Shown one piece after another: positions 36,971-48,605 of a stretch of 64,000 nucleotides of DNA. Source of the stretch: Ailanthus altissimus (lineage: Eukaryota; Streptophyta; Magnoliopsida; Sapindales; Simaroubaceae); assembly GCA_946807835.1 (NCBI GenBank), contig OX327712.1, positions 17,688,001 through 17,752,000 of the forward strand, read 5' to 3'. The first letter of the stretch is position 1, and each line of letters opens with the position of its first letter. The notes under the pieces are model-generated. The model was not told where the DNA came from, did no database searches, and was given only the letters and a program-made list of their open reading frames with translations. Position numbers and translations under genes: made by a program.

Positions 36971-38309
36971 TGATAGGAGTGTAAAAGCACTAGTATAATT
37001 TGTACCCAACTTTTGTATTTTGCTCTAAATTATAAATATTTGACTATTTAATTTTTGTTTTTGATCATAAATATGCACGACGGAAAATGTGACGTATAAG
37101 AACAAATGGAAGGCGAATCGGACGTCAAACGAAGAAGTTACACTCAAAATACAAAAAGGGCACCAGGACTGAACGCCGCAGCGCCCAGCGACTGAGAGCC
37201 ACGGCACCCAGGTCAGTATCTAAACGCCGCGGCGCTCAATGCGATAAACAGTGTCAGAAATAGTATTTTGCTATAGTACATGTGAACAGTATTTTGAAGA
37301 CAAAAACTTATAAATAGAAAGCCAAGAACCCTAGAAAAGAAAAATAAGGAAAAGAGAGGAGAGAAAAATGAGATAGAAAAAAGGCAAAAAAGAGAGAATT
37401 CACAACACAAATCAAATATCAAAGCTAAAGATTGAAGAACCAAGATCAAGATTCAAGCTTCAAGCCAAGATTGAGGGAGAAGCACATCAATGAGTCATTT
37501 TGATTAGTTTTTCTTCTCTTTCTTTATCATTATATTCTTTTTCTTATTGATCTTTATGAATTGGTTTGATACTTTTAGTTTTGTGATGGGTTAATTTGTT
37601 CATCTAGGGTTAGACTATGTAAACCTAGTATGAATTTGGATTGTGTTAAATTTTAGTTTATAAACATGATAAATTCAATTGATTCATTCAATATTGTGTT
37701 TAATGCTTTCATTATACTTGATCAATATTTTAAATGATTGAGGAACCATAATGAACTCGACGGAGGGATTCATATGTTTAGCCTAGGGTAGTTTGATGCA
37801 TGATTATAAGGTAACAACTATGAGTTCCATCTAAGATAGACATATACCTAGGTGGCATGTATGGTATAATTTAAACTTGATCTTAATGAATTACATTCTG
37901 ATTTGATTATCATAGACATATAGGTGATTGTTAGAATGTGTAATATAGTCACTTGACCATCGACAGAGGCTTGTGATGAGATTAGTGTCTAAGCCAATCA
38001 ATTGGTATTAAGGGATTAACTAAGTGGTTAATGAATCCAATGAAATACTAGGGGATGAGTCAAACCCTAGATTATCTTTATTTGTGAATTCTACTCTTTT
38101 CTTTTGTTTAGTTAATTGAGAGAACTAGATTAGTTATATAAATTTCAGATTTTGATTTTCTGAATAAAAGTTAAGTAGGTATAATTTTAATACTTGATTT
38201 ATAGAATTAGATTGCATAGTCCTTGTGGGATCGATATCTAGACTTAAAATCTTATATTACTTGATACGATGGCGTGCACTTGCGCTTAACTACTATAGCA
38301 CACCAATCA
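36971..38309 (+). mobile_element. Nested solo LTR, family A, target duplication ACTGC
   Basis: It starts TGATAGGAG and ends CACCAATCA, flanked by ACTGC at 36966-36970 and 38310-38314. Cutting it out joins the copia LTR as CTAGTAACTGCATAGTTGC, which matches the uninterrupted inverted copy near 46070. Length is 1339 bp. It carries a GC-rich GCGCC/GGCGC stretch at about 37170-37240, a TGAACAGTA word, and a TGTGGGATCGATATCTAGAC end region shared with the other family A copies. Confidence 0.95.
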
Positions 38310-38657
38310 ACTGCATAGTTGCAAGAGTTGCAATCAGGTTCCAGAAAATGACAGTTGTACAAATATGTTCTCAAATAATTATCTCTGATCTATTTCTGCC
38401 AATGCAGGTCTGTTGGTAGATACATTTATATATAGATCAACATATGTCGTACCTATAGAGTATAGATGGTCATTCTTAGCCGACCGTGAGCTTGAATCTT
38501 GTATTGATATATGAGTATCAAGTTATGATTGGATATAGGACAGACTCACGAGGGCCTCCGATAGACACCCTATGTAAGATGTTAACGGAAGGTTCTCTCG
38601 AGTTGAGTATTATACGTGGTCCTTTGACCTAAATGCCACGGTATACTTGTAAGTGAT

Positions 38658-39999
38658 TGATAAGGGTTCATTAAGTATAATATTTACATCTTCCAAACTT
38701 AATATTTGTTCGTAGAAATTAAGATTATTTGGCTTTTGATGTATTTTATTATTATTTTTGTAGGTTTGGAGTCAATGGAGTAAAAAGGGCCGAAACTCTA
38801 ATGAAAATAAGTCAAAAACATCAATTTGCTATAGTACCAAGCGGTGCCCAAAATAGTATCTCAATGTTACAACGCTTAGGATTCAACGTCGCAGTGAGCG
38901 TGGTGGTCAACAGTACCGAGTGAACAGTAACATGTTACCATTATTTTTGCTACAGTACTCATGAACAGTATCCTACTTTGACTTGTATTTGATGTTTAAC
39001 CTTAATTTGAAGACATAAACCTATAAATAGAAGGCTAAAAACCCTAATTAAGGGGAGAGGAGAGGAAAAGAGAAAAGAGGCAAAAATTTAGAGAGAATTT
39101 ATAACACAAAATCAAAGATTGAAGAACCAAGATCAAGATTCAAGCTTTAAGTCAAGATTGAGCGAGAAGCACATCAAGGAGTCGCTTTGATTAGTTTTTC
39201 TTCTCTTTTTTTTTATCATTATGTTCTTGTTCTTGTTGATCTTTATGAATTGGTTAGATACTTTTGGTTTTGTAATGGGCTAAATTGTTCATCTAGGGTT
39301 AGACTATGTGAACCTAGTATCGATTTGAATTTTGTTAATTCTTAGTTTATGATCTTGATATATTCAATTGATTCATTCTATCTTGTGTTTAATGCTTTCA
39401 TTATACCTAATCAATATTTTGAATGATTGTGGAACCATGATGAACTTGACAAAGGAATTCATGTGTTTAGCCTAGAGTAGTTTGATGCGTGATCATAGGG
39501 TAACAACTATGAGTTCCATCTAGAATAGACATATACCTAAGTGATAATTATAGAATAATTTAGACTTGGTCTTAATGAATTATATTCTGATTCGATTACC
39601 ATAGACATATAGGTGATTGTTAGAATGTGTAATATAGTCACTTGACCATCGACAGAGGCTTGTGATGAGATTGGTGTCTAAGATAATCTATTGGTATTAA
39701 AGGATTAATTAAGTGGTTAATGAGTCCAATGAAATACTTGGGGACGAGTCAAAAACTTAGATTATCTTTATTTGTGAATTCTATCATTTACTTTTATTTA
39801 GTTTAATTGATAAAGTAGATTAGTTAAATAAATTCTAAATTTTAGTTTTTTCTAAATAAAAGTTAAGTAGATACAATTTTAGTATTTGATTTATAGAATT
39901 AGATCGCATAGTCCCTGTGAGATCGATATTTAAACTTAAAATTTTATATTACTTGATACGATAGCGTACACTTGCGCTTAGTTGGTAAAGCACACATCA
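38658..39999 (+). mobile_element. Nested solo LTR, family A, target duplication GTGAT
   Basis: It starts TGATAAGGG and ends GCACACATCA, flanked by GTGAT at 38653-38657 and 40000-40004. Length is 1342 bp. It is colinear with 36971-38309: for example GATTGAAGAACCAAGATCAA and the ACTATGAGTTCCATCTA stretch occur in both. The two copies have separate target duplications, so they are independent insertions and not one duplicated segment. Confidence 0.95.
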
Positions 40000-41496
40000 G
40001 TGATCCACCATACTTTGGTTCCACGCATGTCACAAATCTTTCATGGTGTGACTGCTAGGTGTCGTTAGGTATGGTTCGATCCTTATGGAGTCCAATGTGT
40101 ATAAATATGGGATCCGTTAGCTCGCATAGGGAGTTAGATATCCAGATGCTTTGAGACTATATCTCAGAAAGTCTTGTGGCCACAAGCTTTAATCCTGGGA
40201 AAAAAATTTTCGTCAAGGTGGAGCAATATAGCAAATGAGTTTGCATATATTGTTCAATGAGATACAAGTCTGAAGATAAGACATAGATGAGCACATGAAG
40301 ATTTGACGGTGATAATCTATATTCCCACACATCCAAGATATCATGACGGAAGGACTATACGTATGCGTTGTAACCTCAACTTACATGGTTCAACGCGCTG
40401 ATTTATATATCCGTGACGTGTGCGTGGGGCATTACTCACGAACTCATAAAATAGTCATTTGACGAATCGGGCATAGGACTTAGGGAGTCCCGCAATATAG
40501 AGTGTACTCATTGTGCATTGGGGCAACGTGTTGGATTAAATTGTTTAATCTAGTAATATTCAGCACTATCACAGGAATGCGTGCGTATTTGTATTTAAGT
40601 GTTAAATACAACAATTAGTCAATAATTATTATTTACTAATTGTATAATGATACGTGGCGCATTGTGAACCCTCGATTAAATTTGCCCAAGTGTGGGATTT
40701 GGTAGAACCCACTAAGAGTAGACTTGGTAACTATTTAAGAGGGGTAAAATAGTCATTTCACACTTTGATTATTTAATAGTTAAATAATCAAAATATCTCT
40801 CATTATAATATATTATTATATTATATTATATAATATAATATTTTATTATATGATATTATACATATATTAATATTTTATTTAGGTGCCAAATAGTTGGCAC
40901 CCATTATGATTATTATAATTATATAATATATTATTTTATTATATATATATATAAAGTGAGAAAGATGTGAATTATTTTTAGGTGTGTTTTACCGAGAGGT
41001 AGAGAGAAATGGAGAAGAGAAAAAAAAGAAGAAATGGCCGAAGGAGGAAGAAGAAAGAATAAAAAAAGAAAAAAATAGAATTGTTTCATTTTTTTTCTAT
41101 GGTTCCATTAGAAGCAACTGTGCATTACTTTAAATTTTTTATTTTTTATCTTTTTAGAGAAAATGATGAAAACACACACCCGATCATTTTGGGGATTAAA
41201 AGTTAATCCCGTGCTGGATATAGTGCTGTTCTAGCTCACCAAGTCCATCGTGTTGGTGACTTGAACTGCCCACGAGTTGATCTCCATGCGGACTCCGAGA
41301 AAATATTTGTATAACGTTACACGTTAGGTGAATTCTCAACGTTTACTGATATATTAATGTGATTAATATATTTATTTATTATATTTATTGTATAATTTAT
41401 GCTTCTGACGCATTAAATTTGTATGTGACACGTATTTTAGGCAATAGACACAATTACACATGCATATACCCACATACACTAGATCCCCCACAACAA

Positions 41497-41508
41497 TGGT
41501 ATCAGAGC
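41497..41508 (+). other. Primer binding site of the copia element
   Basis: TGGTATCAGAGC is complementary to the 3' end of plant initiator tRNA-Met and lies one base after the LTR end (CACAACA). The same 12 bases serve the gypsy element at 59580. The leader that follows contains a GC-rich stretch at about 41590-41710. Confidence 0.9.
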
Positions 41509-42599
41509 AATTTAGAATATATTTGAGTGTTGTTTGAGTGAATGGATGCAAAAGGCCTAGTGTAAATGGCGCGTTTCAAGTGTTGAAACAAGTATGCGAA
41601 AGGGGAAGTACTGGGCGCAGCAATGCCAAGGGGCTAGTGTCGTGGCATTGGGAGTTTGACCTCACAGCGCTGCAGCAATGACATTTGGCGCCGCAGAGGT
41701 ACTGTTCACTTGAACAATAGCATATGAACAATATTTTTACTGTTCATAGCTACATTATTTTTGAACAATGTTTCAAAATTAATTTTACATGTGTAGATTT
41801 ATGAGATGTAGTGATAAAAGTTATCAATCTACATTATAAATCGGGGTTTATAAGATGCAGTGAGAAGAGTTATCGGTCTGCATTATAAACCAGGATTAAT
41901 TTTTCTATGTTGGTAACCACAATAAGAGCCCTACTGGTGGAGGTTAATTATGCTTACATAGAAAAATTGATTAATTGAGAATCACATTCCCTAGGAGAAT
42001 GAAGACCTAGAGATAAAAATCTCTCTTGATCACATTGAAGAATATTACATTATGAGATAATCTTTTATTATGATTCGTCTTGTCAATACGATGTTAGACA
42101 AGTCACGTCGACCTTTTTCTAATATTGCTACAGCACGGGGGACTTGGTCGGTTAGGCTTGGACTATACGAGTTAAACATGAGATGAGACAAATATATGCG
42201 AAAGTATTGCCCAATATTGCTACAACGTGAGGGTAGTATCGATAGCATATATTTGATCATTGACAAGTTAATCTGGAATACACTTACCCAATATTACTAC
42301 AGTGAGAGGATAATATGTATTCAGGATCAAGTGGTAAGAGTTGCATGAGATGCAATTGACAAGTATTGTCTACCTGTTGGGTTTACAAAGGCTAATATTA
42401 TTACAGCACGAGGCCCGAGTAAATTTCAATGGGATATACTTCCTGCTGTATAGTTTTAAAAAGTTTAAACTATCGTATTCTCGTCTGAGAGATTACTGGG
42501 ATTATGTAAAGCAGTAAGAGGGTGTTTTAAATAAAAAATGTATCATTAGTATACCCATGATTTAAAACGTTATATTATCAATTTAATGATTATTCCACT

Positions 42600-45500
42600 T
42601 ACATTTTCTGTTATCTTGGCCTGTCAAGTCTAATGGCCATTACGAACCAGTTGGTGTGCATAGTTAATGCAGTCCAACTCTAGGATACTAGGAATTACTT
42701 TGACCGATGGATGAATTTTAGAAGTGTTCTGGATTCAAAAAATTTTAAATTTATTGTTGATTAGAGTTTGCTATAAGGTAATTTTGATAACACCTTTAGA
42801 GGATTTAAATAGAGAGTGTGTGACTCTCTTTGTGAAGGGTGCTTCATCTTTTACTCCAAGTATATCTAGTGAGACTAGATGTGTAAGGAGAAGAAGATGA
42901 GGCAGATACCCAGGATAAATCCTCAGAAACAACATTTATCCAAAGATTAACAAGAGAGCGTGTAGGTAGAAAGTGTTTCCACTACAATAAGGTTGAGTAT
43001 TAGAAATCCCCATACCCTAAAAGCCTTATAATTATCAAAAAAACTCTCATAGGTTTGTGTTTAACAGACATAGACATTTCTATTATATATGATGCCAGTT
43101 CAAGCTGGATATGAGATATCATACGTTCTTCTCATATCTGTAATATGTTGCAGTGATTGAGAGAGATTAGAATGAAATAGCTTAAAAAAGCAATGTTAAG
43201 AATAAGAAATTATGATAGGTCCAAGTTGTTGAGCAACTTGACTTACTTCTTTTATGCAATACAACAGTTGTATTGCATAATTAGTATAATATTTTATTAA
43301 CTGAATGTTAGTTAATAAATGGATATTATATACAATTAGAAATGTCTGTAGATCAGAATTCTTAAATCATACGGAGTTATGGTATATAAGTTTAGGTCAT
43401 ATAAGAGTGAGACGCTTATCCGTCTAGCTAAGGATGGTTGGATTCTTTATTTTTCCATAAAGACTTAACCAGTTTATGAATAATGTATTCATAGAGATGA
43501 CTAAATATACCAGAATGTACATCACATCCCTTCGATTAAATCAAGGTAGTGAGTACATTAGTAGTAAGTTTTTTGTTTGATTAAAGAAGAATAAGATTAT
43601 CACTCATTATAGTCCTTCGGTTACTCCACAACATAATAATATTTAGGAGAGGAAGAATTCGACTTTATTATATATGATCCGATTGATAATAAGTGTTACC
43701 GATCTATATCTGTGAGTATCTACTCTAAAGATAGCTGTTTATTAAGTAAAGTTCCATCAGAAGTTGTTGCTTCAATTTCGTATGAGATATAGAAACGAAG
43801 GAAGCCGTATCTTAAATAAGTTAAGACTTAAGGTTGTCCTGTTTACGTAAAAGATACGCAGCAGGGTATCTTGTTTTGTAAGAGTTACTTAGCAAGATAG
43901 ACAATACCTAAAAGGTACCAGTATAGGTTCATTATGTATCCTATGAATTCAATAGGATACTTATTCTATGAGTCAGAAAAGTGAAGTGTGTTCCTTTCTC
44001 GGTAGACTGCTATTCTTAAGGAAGAGTTTCTCGTAGATCATGAAAATTATAGAAAGATTGAACTTGGTAAAGTCAATCTAACAATCAATGAACCAAGGAT
44101 GGGAACTCAGGCTCAATTAAGCAATGACCTTTTAGCACACTTTTCAAATGGGTCGGAAATGATGTCTAAGTCACCTTTTAGGTATGTTTGATGCCTGAAG
44201 GTGAACTTAGAGTTTTCTTGGTAGAAGAAAATAATTCTTTGACCTATAGGAACACGATGTTAGACATCAATTTGAAAAGCAGCAAAAAGCCATGAAAACA
44301 TAATTGACTCTACGCATCATAATCCAGTCTGGGATTTGGTTAAGCTATTAGTAAAAATTATTCTCATTGGTTGTAAAAGGATTTACAATGAGGTAGTGGG
44401 AGTTAGATGGAAGGAAGAGACTTTCTAGGCCCTATATTGGTTTTAGAAAGGTAATCCTCAGTAATTTGGCATAAATTAAGAGGAAACCTTTAGACCAATA
44501 TTGATGCTAAAATCGATTGATATTTTATTGGCTCTTGTAGGATATTGTGACTTGAAGTTTGACAGATGGATGTAAGGATGGCATTCTGGAATGGATACCT
44601 CGAGTAAGAGATATTCATGGAACAGCCTGAAGGTTTTACATCCAGCCAGAATTCTGGTCAATTGTGCAAGAAAGGTCAGTGGGAGCATGATAGTCTTCTT
44701 GATGCTATTTGTTAATGACATACTGGTTATTGTAAATGATGTCAATATGTTAGTATCAGTCTATAGTAACTCGTAAGTATTTCTTCATGAAGGATTTTGG
44801 AAAGGCTTCTTTTATACTGGATATAAAGCTTTATAGAGATAGAGTTAAGAAACTGGTAGGACTCTCCCAAATCATTTCACATTAATAGACTTGATGTTTA
44901 TCTTTTGAGGACATTGTCTCTTTAGATGGAAGATGAGAGAATTAGAGTGTCTAACACACCAGATACATCAGCTCTTCAGAGATTGATGTATGTTATGATG
45001 TGTTTAAGACCTGAGATCAATTTGGCTGTAAGAGTTATAAGCAGAATCTAGTCTGATTCAGGTGACTGCCACTAGATGGTAGTCAAACATATCCTAAGGT
45101 ACCTTGAGAGTACAAAAGATAAGTTTCTCAAATATAGAGAAAGTGACTTACAAATGAGAAGATGCATGGAGTCAGACATCTAGTTTAACTTAGATGATAG
45201 AGAGTCTACATCTGAAAATGTGCTAATTTTCATTAGTACTAGAGGAGTTAGAATTACACCAAACTGGGATTCACTGTTAATTTATTATGGGTGTAGCAGA
45301 AGCGGTAGTGAGGATTCCTAGGTTTATTGCTGGTCTTGGAAGAATTCCAAGACTGATGGATCCTATCCCATCAGTTTGCGACAAAACTAGGCTATAGTAC
45401 AAGTCGAAGTGTCAAGAGGACACCAGTACTCTAATTATATTGAGAGGAGTCTCACATGACTAGAGAGATCTTGGCTAAAGGAGATGTGATTATTTGTAGA

Positions 45501-45624
45501 AATGCTCTATAAATAATTTAGCGGACCCACTATCTAAAGGCCATGACTCTTAAAGTATTTATGAAACACGTAGAGTCGATGTATATGAGATACCATCAGG
45601 AATTACACTAGAGCAAGTAGGAGA
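42600..45624 (+). pseudogene. Ty1/copia gag-pol remnant
   Basis: Heavily stopped and frameshifted, but domains are recognisable in order. A gag-like stretch is at about 42680-42770. A degraded CCHC zinc knuckle (CFHYNKV) is near 42970. The integrase entry region with a LGHIRV-type motif and RLAKDGW is near 43390-43440. The reverse transcriptase has AFWNGYLE and MEQPEGF near 44580-44640 and a VNDI box at about 44710 where an intact enzyme has YVDD. An RNase H lead-in with RPEINLAV and VVKHILRYLESTKD is near 45010-45120. Order integrase before reverse transcriptase defines copia. It can no longer encode any working protein. Confidence 0.85.
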
Positions 45625-45631
45625 TTGTTAG

Positions 45632-46013
45632 CATGATGGGTACAAGGACGAACCTCTAAAGGCTTATACAGCCTCCATTAAGATGGAGGTGGGGGTTCGA
45701 ATCCTTGGGAGCGCAGGTAACCTGAGCTGGTTGTGTGGGTGCGCCAGTGCCTGACTAGTGAAGGATGGTGATCCCGGTGCTGGTTGGACTAAAGAGTTAG
45801 TAGGCCCCACACAGTCTGACACAACTGGATGACACCTCAGAGCCACTGGCGTCCCAACACATACTCTTGCAAAAAGGCCTATAAGACCTCTATGGAGATG
45901 GGGCGGGGGGTTCGAATCCTTAGGGGTGCAAGTAACCTGAGTAATTATGTGCTAGGACGCTAGTGGCTCTGAGGTGTCACCCAGCTGATGGACCAAAGAT
46001 TTGGTGGGTCCTA
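45632..46013 (+). repeat. Two tRNA-like (SINE-type) repeat units
   Basis: GGGTTCGAATCCTT occurs at about 45692 and 45918, each matching a Pol III B box (GGTTCGAATCC). Both copies continue with GGTAACCTGAG/AAGTAACCTGAG and end with GGACTAAAG or GGACCAAAG and CCACACAGTCTGACA or CTACACACTTTGACA. A TGACACCTCAGAGCCACTGG segment after copy 1 is inverted relative to copy 2. No convincing A box or tRNA fold was found, so a SINE origin is likely but unproven. It sits exactly where the copia 3' LTR should begin. Confidence 0.55.
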
Positions 46014-46375
46014 CACACTTTGACATTTCTTGGCACCCGATTGTAACTCTTGTAACTATGCAGTTACTAGTATATTCCTAGGTTTATGTCTTATTACAGA
46101 TAAGGCTCTAACTCTTAGATCTGCTGAGTATTATAACTAGCTAACACTTAACTGTACTAACATTTAGCATTTATATCTCTCAGCGTGGCTTACTATGAGC
46201 CTTTATCTAAACTCCTTTAGATCTGATCTGAACTCCTTCATGTCGTACAATATTTGTAATGTTACATGCATAGTACAATATGAATGGGTATTAGCGATTT
46301 AATGAGAATATATACTTATATAAATATACAAATATATATACATTCCGAGATGGTACGTAAGTACTGACCCTAACA
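46014..46375 (-). repeat. Inverted copy of the first ~360 bp of the copia LTR
   Basis: On the minus strand it begins TGTTAGGG and follows the LTR at 36654 base for base with modest divergence: TTCTCATTAAATCGCTAATA, GAAGGAGTTCAGAT, CTCATA, CACGCTGAGAGATATA and GAGCCTTATCTGTAAT all occur in order. It also covers the junction cut by the nested solo LTR at 36971, reading AACTGCATAGTTACAAGAG uninterrupted. Confidence 0.92.
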
Positions 46376-46930
46376 CCTTTATCCCCTCGGTCCTTTTATT
46401 TTTAATTCTGGAGGAAAGTAAGAACTATACCTTTTATTCTTTTGAGAGATGAGAGGAAGTGGTGGGAACCTTTTATCATATTTTTATTTCTAATTTTAGA
46501 GGAAGATAATAACTATGCCTCTTATTCTTCTGAAGAGTGAGAGGAATGTGGTATAAACTTATGTCCCCTCATCCATTATATTTCTGTTTCTTTAGCAAGA
46601 TAGGATTTATGTCTCTTATTCTTCTAAGGTCGAGAAGAAGGTGCTGGGGAGCCCTTATCCCCTTAACCTTATATTTCTTGTTTCTCGGAAGATAAGTGTT
46701 ATGCCTTATATTTCTTGTTTCTCGGAAGATAAGTGTTATGCCTTTTTAATTTTGAGATGCGAAAGGAAGATATTATGTATTCCAATCTCCTTAATGTTTA
46801 TTTTTTATTCTCTAGAATCCCTTTGCTTTTTATTTTTGTTATTATTATTTTATTTTGTTGTCTTTTACTCCTTGAATAATTGGTATGGTGTCCTGTTTTC
46901 CTTTCGAAGTTCTTGTTTCATTATCTCACA
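46376..46930 (+). repeat. Continuation of the ~90-bp minisatellite array
   Basis: GAGAGGAAGTGGTGGGAACC at about 46451, GAGAGGAATGTGGTATAAAC at about 46540 and GAGAAGAAGGTGCTGGGGAG at about 46632 continue the unit seen before 36653. A short perfect ~45-bp direct duplication (GCCTTATATTTCTTGTTTCT...) lies at about 46660-46745. Confidence 0.85.
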
Positions 46931-47374
46931 ATGAGATTATGTTCATGATCATGAAAGAAAAAAAAAAAAAACCTGATCAAAAAGTCATATTTAAATAGGG
47001 ATTTACATGTAGAACCTTTCAACTTGAGTAGTCTATGAATTTGATATGAGTTCTTTTTTCATGGTTTATAATAGACATTTTCTTTGGTCTGGTTTCTTGA
47101 TATCTTTGTAGGTTCCTTCTCATGTCTCATGTCTTTTTAGTAAATTTTGGTATTATGATTATTTCTTTGTTTGCATTATAAGTGTTGCCAATGAATTGTG
47201 GTTCCAAATTATGTGTTTTTCGTTTTTAAATTGAATATCAGTTCTTTCGCGTAATCCTAATTTGAGTAGGAATGGAACTTTTTCAAGTGGTGGAGGGATA
47301 ATATTAAACACCTGAAACTAGATTCAAGAAGCGGAAGATTAATATACATAATCAAAGTTGCAATGTTTCTTATT
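46931..47374. other. Intergenic DNA
   Basis: No recognisable gene, RNA or repeat structure beyond a poly(A) run near 46955. Confidence 0.5.
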
Positions 47375-47645
47375 ATCCCCCTTTTCCCCCCCTTTTTCGT
47401 TCCACTCTTCACGTTTTTTTTTCTTTTTGTCTTTTTTGTCTTTTATGTCTTTTTTTCTCTCTCTTTTCTTTTTTCGGTTTCAATGTGCTGGTCTTTTTGT
47501 GTTTCTTTTTTTTTTTTGCATGCGATTTTTTCGTGCATACGATTTTTTTCTTCATCATTCCCGTTTTCTTTTGTCTTTTTTTTTCTTTCTCTTTTATGTC
47601 TTTTTTTCCTTTCTCTCTTTTCTTTTTCCGATTTCAATTCTGCAG
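47375..47645 (+). repeat. Pyrimidine-rich tract with ~153-bp internal duplication
   Basis: The plus strand is almost all C and T for about 270 bp. TCGGTTTCAATGTGCTGG (about 47475) and CCGATTTCAATTCTGCAGG (about 47627) end two related halves. It leaves long low-complexity frames in all three plus frames and a charged frame on minus; none is a believable protein. Confidence 0.75.
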
Positions 47646-47704
47646 GTATTTTTTATTTAAAACAGTTAATTAAAAAGATTTAATAGTACAAAAAACTATT
47701 TTTC

Positions 47705-48605
47705 ATTTTATTTGGATCATTAAAATGTATTTATAAGTTAATAGATAATTTTTATATAAATTTTAGAATAATTTAAATTAACTTTAAATATGTGAGAGTT
47801 ATTTAAAAAAAATTTTAAAAACTTAGGAGACAATAAAATGAGAAATAATTTTTTTGCACCAACGCCGCGCGTTAGGCTTCTAATACGACGATGCAATAGT
47901 CTCGGCCTGCAAGCATTGTGGCGCTGAATCCTGGCGCCACAATGCTCAGGCATGGGTAATTGTGTTTTCTCTATTCGCGTCTGTCTTACTTCCCTGCGTA
48001 TTCAACGCACCTGACTTATTCCCTAAATTATTTTACAAATTCATTCTTTAATTCAAAATTATTTTTAAAGTTAATCATTATCTCTCATATCCGCATTTTT
48101 TGTCACCCTTACATAGTAATGACTATGGTTAAGTCTTTATATAGAATAAATTTAATCTAGGGCAGTGACTTAATCAACATATGTTAGACTAATTTCACAA
48201 CTTTAAACAATCTTTCAAATATAATAGAGCCGTATATCAATATGTTTAGACCTCTCATGAAACACATGATGTTTGCATAGTTGTTTAAACCTCTCATCAA
48301 TCACGTTGGATGCGCAGAGAAGTAAGATGAACGTGAAAGAAGTCGAATAGAGAGGGCATAACAGCCCAGGCCTGAGCACCAGCGCACTCGTAGGCTGAGA
48401 CTGCAGCACTGCGGTGCCAAAAGTCCAATGTCGTGGCATTAGGCGTGATACAAGCCAGTGCCGCAAGAAATCTATTTTTCATTTTGTTTTGTCTCCTAAT
48501 TATTTCAGGTCTCCTTAAAATGACTCTCACATATTTAAAGTTGACATAGATGGTTCTAAAGCCAATAAAAAGACTCTCTATTTGCTTATAAATATATTTT
48601 TGTAA
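47705..48605. repeat. Long imperfect inverted repeat, arms ~310 bp
   Basis: The left arm (about 47705-48015) pairs with the right arm (about 48295-48605). Examples: AACTTTAAATATGTGAGAGT at about 47778 against its complement at about 48518-48537, AGGAGACAA at 47825 against TTGTCTCCT at 48488, and the CTCTATTCG...CTTACTTCCCTGCG segment at about 47970-48000 against its complement at about 48310-48350. A GC-rich module lies inside each arm (about 47860-47955 and 48365-48475). The loop is about 280 bp. It could be a fold-back transposon or two LTR-like repeats in opposite orientation. Confidence 0.8.

Larger units (their letters stand above)
36654..46375 (+). mobile_element. Decayed Ty1/copia element with nested insertions, inside a tandem array
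   Basis: The 5' LTR starts TGTTAGGG at 36654 and ends ACAACA at about 41495. After removing two nested solo LTRs (36971-38309, 38658-39999) and their duplicated targets it is about 2.15 kb. A primer binding site follows at 41497-41508. gag-pol remnants fill 42600-45600. The polypurine-like AAGTAGGAGA at 45615-45624 and TGTTAG at 45626 mark the expected 3' LTR start, but normal LTR sequence does not follow. Instead there are tRNA-like repeats and then the first ~360 bp of the LTR in inverted orientation, ending at 46375. Both sides continue the ~90-bp tandem array, so the whole block is an insertion. The flanks (GAACT and CCTTT) are not a target duplication. Confidence 0.85.

Noticed and set aside
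45680..45760. tRNA gene at the GGTTCGAATCC box
   Set aside because: No acceptor stem, anticodon arm or A box in the right place; better explained as a SINE-type repeat.
47358..47683. Long Phe/Leu-rich and Lys/Glu-rich frames
   Set aside because: They are by-products of the pyrimidine tract and are low complexity in every frame.
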